Source of the DNA: Parietaria judaica
Taxonomy: Eukaryota; Streptophyta; Magnoliopsida; Rosales; Urticaceae
Assembly: GCA_954871525.1 (NCBI GenBank)
Contig: OX940866.1
Coordinates: forward strand, 12,547,001-12,611,000
Length of the DNA stretch: 64,000 bases
Direction: 5' to 3'
The notes below the pieces were generated by a model. That model had not been told where the DNA came from and did no database searches. It saw nothing but the letters and a program-made list of their open reading frames with translations. Of this stretch, positions 34,144 through 46,300 are shown in pieces (position 1 is the stretch's first letter; each line of letters opens with the position of its first letter). A program made the position numbers and the translations under genes.

Positions 34144-35379
34144 GGTATTAGTTATGCACTACATATCTTAGTGGACTTCCTCTTGTGCCCTATCCTTTGT
34201 GTGAAAGTGAATATGCATATTACAACCTAATAAGAGGCAATGTAATTCCGAATCTCTCGTCGACGTGCATTATAGAATATTATGCATGGAAGAACTTCTT
34301 AGAGCCTATATATAACGTAAATGCATCCATTATATATTTACTCAGCAATACTCAAATTATATATAATATTATTGACGAGGCTAGACATCGGGGAGAGCAA
34401 GCATTGACATTCTTGGAGCGCTTTGAGAGGCGTCTGCGCAAGGCCTAACTTCGAGAGGCTTTATCTTTTTACTCGAGTATTAATTTTGGGTTGCATACCA
34501 AATCGGGAGTCGAGGCGATAGCTATTTTTGTGTGTGTTGATGCGTTTTAATTTTTGTTGTTTATTATGTCGTCTTTTCGTATTTTCTGTCGTTTTTGCTT
34601 AGGAGTGGAATATATAAGCCCTCTTGGCTGAAGTGTGTAATCAAATTTGAATGTTAACGAAAACCCTAGCTTGTTTTTTTTTCACAGATCAAGTGATCTT
34701 ATGAGGACGCGAAATTGACACCCGAAACCTTTACTATTTGTGCGCAAATCATAAGGTATTGAGAGAGCTTTGGCTGGCATTCGTGCATGAATCAACAACC
34801 GAGCTTTGTTCGATTTCCTCTGCTCCATCCGATCTTAGACTTATAGAAGTAACTACATGATCAGAAGCCGTTTGGGAATAATCGTTGAGCTCCAAATCCT
34901 TTTTCTACATTGGTATTCGGTGCCTTTAATGCACCACCAAAATCTTACAATCTATGGTTGAAGAAAAGACTCAAAAAAGCGTAGGATAATTAATAGAAAT
35001 AAATGTAGAACTTTTTCTGTCCTTCATATATAAAGCGGATCAATAGCTTAATTTGTATTCTTTTTTAAATGATGAGCTGGGAAATAATTCATGGGTTAAG
35101 AGAATAAATGATGGAAATTTATCTCAATTTTGTATTGCTTTTTCGATTTGATTTACTTTATTATTTTGCTTTATTTTTGCGACGAATACTCTTCTTTATT
35201 TTGAAATTAAAAAAAAAAATGACCAACAAATATTTAGGATAGCTTATTATAGATCTAGCTAGTTCGGCAATCTCAAGTTGACAAAGTGGTCTATGGTAAT
35301 CAATAAGAGTCTACTACCAAATTACTCTAGCTTGCGAGTACTGCCTACATAAGCAACCTAACTCATAAAAATTATGCGC
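34144..35379. other. Intergenic region between two TIR elements
   Basis: AT-rich. An 87-codon ORF (34185-34448) ending EARHRGEQALTFLERFERRL is not recognised and lacks supporting features. A short tract near 34500-34900 is G+C-richer but not coding in any long frame. Confidence 0.4.
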
Positions 35380-36391
35380 TTATTAACATAATACTCAATT
35401 AAGGTCAAACTTTTTTCAAAAATACTCAAAGGTTTGCTAAAATTAAAGAAATACTCATTTAGGCTTTTATGGACAAATTTACCCCCCTTCTTCTCTGAAT
35501 CTCTCTTCGATCTGCAATTGATCCTCACCTACGATCACTGAATTTCTCTTCGATCTTCACCTGTGATTTTCTTCTCTGAATCTTTTTGCCTCTGTCGATG
35601 TGCTCGATCTCCGAGGACGCCGTCACTGCCAGCGTGATCGAGAGAATCGATCGTGACGTTCGTGACCTGGTTGGAGATTCGCGTCGGAGTTCTGATGCCG
35701 GAGATTGGGGTTTCGGTGAGATAAGTGAGCTGAGGAAGCTTCGATTTATTTTTTTTCGGAGCTGAGAGTCGCGCCGGACAGAGGCTCGATGGAGAAGGAG
35801 CAGCGGAGCAGCGGAGAGAGGCTGGGTTTGTCGTAGGTGGGTTGTGTTCGCTGGCTGGGTCGCTCACAAACCAGAGAAAGTTGCCAGAGATGGACGTAGA
35901 CGGAGGAGTGGCGGTGGCGGACGATTGTGAAGATAGAGTTTTGAACTTCCCCCTTTCTTCTAATATTTTCAGAAATCACCGTCTTATCATCAAGCTTTTA
36001 GTGCACGTTGAACCCTTTTTTCATAGCTCGGAGAAGATGTGCATGTTTGGAGAAGATTCTGTGTGATCGTACTATTTGCTTTGTGGAAGTGAAGTTAAAT
36101 ATAGACATCAGAAATATCTACACTATGTGGATCAAATATGATAAGAGTTTCAGTTTCCATTCATTGAAATGAATACTTGGGAAATTGCTTATTTGGTGGC
36201 AGGGTTTCGCCAGAAACCAACTCTTTTGACGTGTGGATCGTTGCAAGAACTGGCCATAGAAGTTGGCTTAGATATCAAACATAATATCACTCACAAGAAA
36301 AGTGTTATCGAAATAGGATATCAAATTTGCAATCTACGATATTTACTATTCCATTACTATTCCACTCGCATTCCGGAGTCTTATGTCCGGT

Positions 36392-36393
<2 letters not shown>

Positions 36394-36437
<44 letters not shown>
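36394..36437. repeat. (AT)n microsatellite
   Basis: About 22 TA units inside the 35380-39127 element; it inflates an otherwise unsupported ORF. Confidence 0.95.
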
Positions 36438-36440
<3 letters not shown>

Positions 36441-36675
36441 TTAGAATTGATGTTGTTTGTTTATTTTAATTAAGTGCGTCTAATTTATAAATTGGTGTCG
36501 TTTGAACATGATGTTATCAGTTTCTACTACTAGCTTTGGTCGAACTGGAAATGAAAAGGTTGGGCCGATTATATAGAGCTTGTCGTGAACATTTTATACG
36601 AAAATCCAAAAATATCCTTGACAAATATGGATGTATTTACTAAGAATTCATTTTTTTACACAATTATGAAAATTG

Positions 36676-37100
36676 TACTTAGTAGTTACACTTGTGTAAC
36701 CGCAGTTACACTTGTGTAACCGGAGTTACATAAATGTAACTAAAATTACACTTGTGTAACCGGAGTTACATAAGTGTAACTAAAATTACACATGTGTAAC
36801 TGGAGTTACATTTTTCAAAGCTGATATTTATATAATAATTTTGAAAATTACAATTGTTACAAGGTAATTCGGTAGTTACAAATCATATGTGTTTACAAGT
36901 GATTTAAATTACTTACTACAATTTTTAATATGATTAAATCTCACAAGTGTAAACATAGTTACACAATTGTAATCTGAGTTACATAAAGATAACTGCAGTT
37001 ACACTTATGTAACTACAATTATCTTTATGTAACTCCAGTTACAGAAAAGTAATTGTAGTTACATAATGGTAACTGAAGTTACAAAAAGGTAATTCTAGAT
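36676..37100. repeat. Array of ~20-bp palindromic GTTACA/TGTAAC units (left)
   Basis: Units such as AGTTACACTTGTGTAACCGG and AGTTACATAAGTGTAACTAAA repeat about every 20 bp in two blocks (36682-36810 and 36956-37095). Most units are themselves inverted repeats (GTTAC-N6/8-GTAAC). About 14 units in all. Confidence 0.85.
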
Positions 37101-37944
37101 ATATAAATGGTATCTGCAGCTATTTATTTGGTAATCAGAGCAGCTCGTTGCTTGAAGTCAAAGAAATGTCCAAATGGACCAGTCTGAAAACTCTTCCACC
37201 AGGCTGGACGGAGAACAAGCAAACTCTTCACAAATTCGATTGTCTCGAAACGTCAAAATGTATTATGCTTCAGTCCATGTCTTCGTCTTTCATGCGGTAC
37301 AAGGAACTGCAATAACGTAGATGTAAGTACAATTACATTGTAATTCCAAAACCAAAAAAAAAATATCAATACGTAACTACATATCATTTTTATGATATGT
37401 AGTTTCAATTTCAATTTCAATATTTAAAGAAACAAATATGAAACTCCGCAAGGAATTTGACGGGTCAAATCCAAAGTTGTCTTCAGAAGTGTTAGATGCA
37501 TACTTACCGGATATAACAATAGTTGATTAACAAAGACTGAAAGTTTATGATTCACAATGCAGAGACAACAAAGAAAAAAACCGAAAAATCGAAACATGTC
37601 ATTGAAATCCACTATACCAAAAATTTCACGGACGCCAACCTATCTGCAACAGATGAAAAAAAAACGCATCACTTATCACCAAGAAATGCATAACTTATAT
37701 CAATCCATGCATTTCTACACACAATATCGTGAATTCGCGACACCAAACAAGGCAATCCTCATATAAAGCTTTATTCTTTCACAATTAAATACCGGACACG
37801 CCGATTTGAGATCTATTAAATACTACTATAAAGTATAAACTAACTAAACTTCTCCTTCTTCGAAGTGTAATCCTTAAAAAAAAATTAAGAAGTCTCTTTG
37901 AGTAGAAATCAAGCAAAACGAGGTAATAAGAAACATATATCAAT

Positions 37945-38115
37945 ACAATTATGTAATTGGAACTCCAATTACATAAGTACAACTACACTTATGTAACTGG
38001 AGTTACAATTACGTAACTACAATTACCTTTATATAATTCTAGTTACATAACCGTAATTTCACTTATGTAATTACACTTATAATTATATGTGAGTTACACA
38101 ACGTAATTGGAGTTG
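37945..38115. repeat. Array of ~20-bp palindromic GTTAC units (right)
   Basis: The same motif family recurs on the other side of the element's centre (AACTACACTTATGTAACTGG, AGTTACAATTACGTAACTAC, AGTTACATAACCGTAATTTC), about eight units, more diverged than the left array. Confidence 0.8.
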
Positions 38116-39127
38116 CCTCTATTTTCTTTTTTTTGTTTGATGAGTGTTTTGATTTTAACTTCGGGCTAGAGGACGAAGCCTTTGTGGAATCACCACGTCT
38201 TTTCGATTTCATACCTAAAAGAAATTAAAGGAAACAAAATAAGCAAGATTCGATTTTGGAAAGGCCCCGAAAAATCTAGGACATCGCCCGAACAGAACCT
38301 TTCATCTATAATTTTATTGTTCGTATAAGAAACAGAACATTACCCAAAAAATCGAGTTTGAGCTCGGCACAAATTACTTGAAAATCATCACACACAGAAG
38401 AGATGAGCTTATTCTTGAATTAAAGATTCTATCGAAATCGAAAGACATGAATGTATAACTGATTAAATAACCGAAAGCACGAAAAAAAAAAAAGAAGAGA
38501 AAAAGACGATGTAATTCCCAACAGAAACCCTAAATTCGGCTAGAACAAGTAACTTTATCTCTCTTTCTCTCTCCTGATAAACCTATTTTTTTCCCTTGTT
38601 AAGAGAAACGTTGTGTGTGTGGTTGTGTAATTCTGATATTCTTGGATCATAGATTGTCCAAAAAAAAAAACCCCACAAAATTGGATCGAACAAAATAAAC
38701 CTAAAGATCCGTATGAACCGAAACATGCAAGGGAGAAATTCGAAAACAATAACGAAAGATGATGATTACCTCTGAGATTGCTGCGGAGATGAGTTCGTCG
38801 GGATAGGGAGACACCCGACATGGAGGAGAGAGAGCTCGATAGAGATAAGCAACAAGATAAGCTAGTCGGCGATTGCGAATTCGAGAGAGAGCTCGTCGGC
38901 GACGCGATTGCAGAGTGAGCGAGAGGATTCGAGAGAGAGCTCGCGGTTGCACAGAGGATAGCGAGAGTGGAGTCGATTGCACAGACGAGAGCGAGAGTGG
39001 AGCGAGAGAAGAATTAGCGTCACGGGTAGTTTAGGAAACATATCTTTAAATTGAGTATGATATGAATTAAGCAAACTTTGAGTATTTTTTTAAATAGTTT
39101 GACCCTAATTGAGTATTTTACTAATAA

Positions 39128-40398
39128 TCCGAAAAATTATTTGGAAACATTTAGGACTTTAAACTTAAAAATAATTCAAATCTCATTAATTTAATACTCA
39201 ATAACACAACGCTACTAGATTTTTCTTCGCTAAATTAATAAATAATATAATAAAAAAATTCACTCCCTACAATGTTTAACTTATGTATGTAACAATAAAG
39301 TTAATGAATAGATTTCCTAAAAAAAAAAGTTAAATGAATAGATGGGCTTGGACTAAATCAAGGCCCAATACTAGGTATTGCTACCAACAAGCTTTGAGAA
39401 TCGTCCCCAATTAATTGTATTTTTGCCGTACGTCGCGTTTCGGATTAAATTAATCCCAATTAATGGAATTTCTCTAGTTTGTTAGTCCTTTACAAAGGGT
39501 TACGTAATGACATTATAAAAAAAGTAAGTCCAAATAATGAATAGCTACACAGAAAGAGTAATATATTATCAGCCCCAGCAAAATAGGCCGAACCACTAGA
39601 TTCATAAACAACCATCAAACTCTACAACCCTCGTTTGCATATGCACGAGTCATCGATCGCAATGGGCGAATCTGTCTTCTCGAAGATAATCAAAGGAAAG
39701 AATATTTTTACGATAACCATCTGCGGCGACAAATTGAACAAAATTGTCAGCAGAGAAGACATGTCTTTGCTCAAATCACATTTTTTGCCTAATGCTAGAA
39801 AATATTTGCAATGCCTCATAATATGATATATCGAGTAATCTGCAAGCACATTCCCGATATTTCGTCCGCTTGGTTAAGAAATATATATAAATTTGCAGAA
39901 GCTAGAAACTGCTAGCGATAGCATCTACCGTTACCAAGTTATAGGTTTGCACTTTTCTAAGAGCGTTCGGTTCATGAAAATAATAATTACGCCCACTAAA
40001 TAATTCCAATATTAACATATTTCTGGGCGGAAAATTTTCAATTGAAAGACTCGAGATAAATGGATATCTCTTTCCAACATCCATAAAAGATAGTTTGTAC
40101 CCTCGTCCCTACATAGGAAAAATGGAACGCAAAATGGAGGAACGTACCTTAGAAAGTATGTAAAATAACTCAGGAAAAAGTTGAATCCTTAGCTTGAGCC
40201 AGCTGAACGATCCAACGGTTTTGACGCAATGATATAATCAATCAATACCCTTTAATCCTTGCTATTGAATATATTCTCTAGAGTTTCCGCCCTGCGATTA
40301 GTAACTTCAAGGTTTAAACGAGGAAATTTCAGTACCATCTCAGTTCGACTGAATATTAATGTGCAGAACTACATCACAATATCGCCATTGGTTACCTA
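39128..40398. other. Intergenic region and probable 3' UTR of the SET-domain gene
   Basis: The minus-strand gene at 40399 should have its 3' UTR immediately to its left. ORFs of 60-75 codons on both strands (39622-40084) were not recognised and show no splice partners. Confidence 0.45.
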
Positions 40399-43300
40399 TT
40401 ATTCTCCTTTCCATTGAGTCAATTCCTTGCGAGGAGCATAGAGCTTTGCAGCACGCTCTTCTGCTTCAATATCATTAACTATACCCCGACATCTCGGGAA
40501 ACCACAGTAGCATGCCAGTTGTTCATCGCTCGAGAAGAATCTGTAATCACAAGACAAAATTAGCAGAATTAAAACCCACTAACTCCAAGAATTGAATTGG
40601 ATTCAGTCAGAGCGGAGAAACACCTATAATCGTAAGTGAGTTCTTCCCATCTTTTGATTTCTCTCTTTGCAAAGATGATGATGTGTTCATCTCCGTTAAC
40701 ACTTATAACTCTTGAATAGCAATTTGGCTGCACATACAAAATACAACACTTCATGAGAAATCAAATTTGACTGTGGTTCCGGGTTAAAACTTCGGTTTTT
40801 ATATTTTATATGAAGAAAAGACATTATTATACTTCTTATAATCATATTTATGATACTGGATTTCAAGGTCAATTTGAATATGTTAATAGAGTCGTAAAAT
40901 TAGCTGCCTATAATTAATCAACTAATGGAGTCGTAGATCGTACAGGATAAACGGACAAAGTGAGAAATAATAGAGAATCATATTACGCACTTCACAAGAA
41001 TGGTTAATGAGATGAGCAATGCTTCCAGCCCTTGTGGCATCAATGACTCGCTCGTCATCAATCCGAAACATGTATGTCCCAGCACCCTGTGAGTAAAAAA
41101 GACATCCTTGTTTATTCTCTATATTTCAAAAGCAAACAAGCTATTTAGTTTTTTTTCAAAAAGAAACAAAAAGACAAGCTATTTAGTTGGTATCTAGTAG
41201 CTACTATTTAGTAATATCAGCCAAGGAAATCCGTGCAAACTAGAAAACCATAATACAATTTTCTAACTTACCACTAGTGAGTTGTATATAAATCGTTCTC
41301 TTCTGTCGGCGATTGGAGGTCTGACAAGTTCACCGGTGTACTCAATCATCTATAAGAAAGATATTGTTAACTATCTTGAATTTATTATGCTTTGACTTAA
41401 AGCTAAATCTGTGAAATTTTAATTTATTAATTACCATGTCCCCAGCTCTGTGTGGAAGCTTCGCAAAGATGCCAAATCCATGGATCCCTGATTTCCCTGT
41501 GGCAACATAAAGCATAAACTGTACGTACTGCAGTGTATTCAACTTACAGGACCTAACTAGAATTTCCCGAAAAAATCCTATTGACAGGAATTCACTAAGC
41601 TAGCCAACACAAGCACAAACATACGCGAATAAAACACACAAGCCAATGGTAGCACAAGCAGCCAGACAATACAAGAGCGTTTGTAAAAGGGGGATTTAAG
41701 AGGAAGCTGTTGGATCTTACCGAATGCTAGTCTCTTGCGGAAAGTTTCTTTCATGTAATTGTATTTCTCAGCCATTGAAAGTATATTGTTGGGGACATCA
41801 AGTTGAGAAAGCCTCAGTCTTGGAAGGCTAGAGCAGAACTTAGAGCCCACAACCCCATTGGAAGGCAGAGAGTTTGTCCCAAACACATGCTGAGTGTGAC
41901 CGCTGACCAAGTAAGGTTGATTTTGTACAAACAACCGCTTCGAGGATGCAGCTGCTAGAGCTTCAGGTTCTTTCCGCCCTCTCCGACCAAAGTAATCGTA
42001 CGGTTCTATAAGATGCAAACAAATATTAAAATTGTATTATCATACTAACATTTTAGCAAGAACTTCAAAGGGAGGTAAATTACAAGTTATAAAATTGAAA
42101 ATTAAAAAAAGGATTTCACTTGACCTGAACAAAAACGTTGATTTTGATTTGTTAAAAAGGGACATATATCCTCCTAATCCTTTTAACAACTCCGTACGAC
42201 CGTCAAATTTGTGAGACATGACAATCAATTATATAATGTATGTGGACTGAATGGAGAGAAATTCAGCAAATTTGATCAAAGTGTCAATACAAATAAGTAA
42301 TCATACATAAATATTCAGAGCAGTGGAAAAACAAAATTTAAAACCTTAGCACATGAGCCACAATAAATGTATCAATGTTTCTATCTGTTTCAAATACGGA
42401 CAACTGGGATGCTGACAAGTTGTAAAAAATATAAAAAAAATAAAAATAAAAAAAAGATACATCCTGTGAGCATTTATAATGTAGATAAACAAAACTAGCT
42501 AAGAAAGCAAATAAATTTAATATATATAGACATGGGTTGCTAATTATATGAAACATACCAGTCCGGGCACAGCCAGAGGGATTGGGTGGTGGGGAAAATT
42601 CGGAAGCCAGTCCTACAGTTCTTGCAATACGATCATCAGCTAATGAACGATCGTTAGATGGCTGCTTATGCCTCTTGCAAAATGAGAGAAGACGAATACA
42701 CTGGTTTTCTTCATCCTCGTCAAAAGAAAGTAGATGAAGCCTGTCCTCATCCTCAAGCTATAGAAAGAAATATATATACATATATATATATACAAGTATA
42801 TGTATAGAAATATATGTAAGCATCAGCAAGACTAAGTAAATGAAAAAGATATACAGGCGTGTGAATGTTAGGAAAATATACTTCAACGCAGAGACCAGCA
42901 GCCCGTGCACAGAGTGGGTGATATGCCACACGGCATGAATTGTTTGAACACTGCAAAAACAGATAATGACCACCTAATTACAGATATGGAAGACTAATAT
43001 TTGGAAATATTAATATCAACAATAACAATTAAACATATTACTAAAATAAACTATAAGTAAGCTCACTTGGATACAGGCCCCATAAGAAACACCACATATG
43101 CTGCACAACAACTTCCAACGATCCTACATGATAAAATCAGACAACAAAGTTAAAAGAGTCCAGCTATTACAGAACGAGTTCTATGTTAATTATCTATTTT
43201 TACTAATTGCCTATTTATAATTAGGGTTATTAGAGGTATTTTAAATAATTATAGGATAGGTTTATATCTCATGAATTAGACCAGGGTTTCGTTTATTAAT

Positions 43301-46300
43301 AAAGTGTTCTCCTCTTGGATATTAATTCCAGGTCATATGAAAACCCATTATCCTTCAAAAAAAAAAAAAAAAAAAAAAAAGATAAATAAGATAGTCTTTG
43401 CTTTTGGATAAAAAAAAATAATCCTGTACTGAACTGAAAAATACCTTGCTGATCCTACTTATTCCATCAATTGGTTGCATTGTCTTGACGTCAGACAAGC
43501 AAGTCTCTGGAAGGGTTTAGAGTTTTCAGAAACCGAACGATCGTACAAATTTGAATTGAAATTCACAAAATAAAGAACCTGGAATCCAAATGGCACAAGC
43601 AAGGTGAGCCCAACGCCCATCACTGGTAGGCTTCATTGCACCACCTACAGAAGAATAAGCTTAGTAATTCACTTATTACAATTCCCCAAATAAAAGAAAA
43701 CCAGAAATTCTAGAGCTCCAACTACCTATGACGGGACAAAGGCAGCAAGACGGAGGAAGCTCAGGAGCCCCAGAGCCACATAAGTTGCATAGCCATAAAA
43801 CTCCATCAACAGGTTCTACTTCTCCATAACAACGTGCATGCACCTTGAGAATATTAGTAACTCAAGATTTGAGAAACGCGAATCCAAAACAAGAAACTAA
43901 TTTGTTAAATAAATCGTACATGCAGTTCAATATGTGAAAAATAGAAATATAGAGCCATAACTTCGGTTATGTTTTGTGATATATTGGTAAATGCTTCAGA
44001 AGGTATATTACCATTATTCTGCATTTGTCACACTGTAAAAAGAGGTTGTTTTCATATTCCTGCAACCATAAATATAACAGCAATCAGCAAATTGAAGGGC
44101 ATTTGGGTTCAGAGACAAAGTGAATAAGGAAGTTCAACCAAATTACTTTTAGGAGTTCGTATATTCTGTTCCTTGTTTGGGGATAAGATATAGAAAAGTT
44201 TCAATTCGACAAGATAAAAATAGATTAAATTTTTAGGACTAAAATTAGTATTGTCCTCCAAGTTGGAGCCGCGTGGATCTATATTAGTAGATCTGAAAAA
44301 CAATCCTATGCAGCCAAAGTGATGTAACAAGGTTATACACCGAAGATCTTGTGCAAAAGGATAACAAGAAGAGTTGAATTTACCTCATCCATGTGGCAAA
44401 CACTGCATTTGTCAAGGTCTTTCCAGTCAACACGTACGGGTCTATAGCCCGTCAGGTCTCGATATCGTTTAGAAGCTGATTTGGACATGGAATTTTTTGA
44501 AGCAAGTGTGGATTTTGATAACTCCTATCAATGCCAATGAAACCATTCGTTCAATATCAGAAGTATAAAAGCAAGGGGAAACCAATCAAGCATCAATCCC
44601 TATTGAAGTAAATAACATATTATTTACATGCATGAGTTGTTAAAAAATACGGAATTTTGGCTACAGTATTCATAAATGGAGATATATGACTGAGTTCAAC
44701 TTCAACAAAACAACCCATGACTATAAGGGCATGCTAATTTTGTTCAAGCATTTTACCTGTATAAGTTTTGCAACTTCAGTATTGGAGAAACCAAACATGT
44801 ATGAACCAGATCTGCATGCTGTTTCCAATTTTTCTTCAGTAAGAGAAGCATCGGAAATACTGGTTTGTAATTTCTTTATCCTTTTGAATATTTTATTCCA
44901 GCAAGATGATGGAGTGGAGCCCTTGAACTGAGAAGGAGAAAACGCAGAAAAACTGAGCACGGATTACAAAGACAAGTTCATATAAGCTGTCAATAAAGCA
45001 AGCAAGACGATATGGATTATAACAGAAAGCAGGCCCATTTTAGCAAACTGTGCATTGTATACTCACATAACACTGGTTATTTTGAGAAACGAAACCCATT
45101 GTAGCTGCAGAACTCCAATGGAAAAATGTCTTAAGCTGATGTGAATGTGAGCTCAATACATGTTGAAACAATTATAACACTATATGTGTACACCAATCTG
45201 TTACAGACCCTTATTTTTGTAAGACCTACCAAAGGTGAGTCCTTGGAAAGGTCTGGGCGACGAAGTTTTGGGCCACGGTGGCGGGCCAGAGTAACACACA
45301 GGAGAACAGCCCTCGGCCCAGGGCAGCAGCCGAGCCTAGAGGGTTACAGTTAGGTGTTTTTATTATTATGGTGTACTTAGGTGTTTTATTTGTGAGGTTT
45401 TTATTATACAATTTATTTCTGTAATTAGAACTTTTGAAAAGTTCTAATTATACCAACTCATTTAACCTATGCTACCCTAAATCTCTGAAGAAAAGAGGTT
45501 AGACTTTTGAAAGGAAAACGCCAGCTCCCGTTATGAGATCGAGATCTCGGGTCATAACACAATCGTATTTACTATTTTGTCAGAACTGGTTTATAGTGTC
45601 AAATTGACATGAAGCCATGATAAGCAATGTTTCATGAGGTGATTTTAACCGGAATAATATTTATGAAATGAAATAACAGCGAGAAATATAATCACTAACC
45701 TGCTCTCCGCTATCCAAGGTCACTTTAAATAGAGGTCTGTTTTGCGATTCAGCATCTCTTAAAACTTCCATTTTATACATAGTAAACTCACTTGGATCTG
45801 AAACACCAAGAGATGGATGAAACATTTTCATTGCATGGCCACGTGTGAATATTCCGAAGCTAATATCTTATTACAATAGTGCATAAGCAATCCACAATAG
45901 CATACCTGTAATTGAGGTAAACTTCCTAAGAGCAGTGTATCCTTCAGGCCAAATCGACTTATCATCACGAAAAAATTCAGAGTCTTTGACGATCTTTCCT
46001 GCAAAATAAAGTTACCAAGTATAGTGAGAATCAATAAGACAATTACCAAACTCAGAACAAGCAAAATCACACTTTCGTGGATCGAGAGAATATTAAAGAA
46101 TAAAGATTATTGAGCACAAAATAGTTCCTTTAATTTAATGGCATAATGTGTTTTCTTGTGCAAAAATCAAAATTCAATTTGAATGTCACAACAAAATTCT
46201 CAAGTGCTTTCCAATAACCGTTAGGATTCCAAAGTAAAAAACTCCATGGGAACTTGATATGAATCTTTACAAGTGCAAGAGAAAGAAAATGCTTATATAA

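Larger units (their letters stand above)
35380..39127. mobile_element. TIR element, 3.75 kb, with internal palindromic arrays
   Basis: The left end (TTATTAACATAATACTCAATTAAGGTCAAAC...AAAAATACTCAAAGGTTTGCT) is mirrored at the right end (AGCAAACTTTGAGTATTTTT...GTTTGACCCTAATTGAGTATTTTACTAATAA). This gives imperfect TIRs of about 65 bp containing a repeated AATACTCA motif. Just inside both ends are G+C-richer, CTCTC/GAGAG-rich stretches (35490-35960 and 38770-39010) that may be captured host DNA. Two arrays of ~20-bp palindromic units flank a central ~850 bp. No transposase was recognised, so it is probably non-autonomous. The TSD is not resolved and the superfamily is unknown. Confidence 0.65.

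Noticed and set aside
34185..34448. 87-codon plus-strand ORF
   Set aside because: No conserved motif, splice partner or promoter; AT-rich codon use typical of random frames.
35535..36066. Overlapping ORFs of 74-110 codons at the left of the 35380-39127 element
   Set aside because: ORFs on both strands with no domain; the G+C-rich stretch may be captured DNA but no parent gene could be named.
36169..36444. 91-codon ORF
   Set aside because: It ends in an (AT)n-encoded Tyr-Ile run and is not recognisable as a protein.
36676..38115. CRISPR-like array
   Set aside because: The units are contiguous palindromes without unique spacers, in plant nuclear DNA with no cas genes.
45141..45353. 70-codon ORF in intron 9 of the SET-domain gene as an extra exon
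   Set aside because: Joining exon 9 directly to exon 10 restores the conserved FYRC sequence ([18 protein letters not shown]), leaving no room for another exon.
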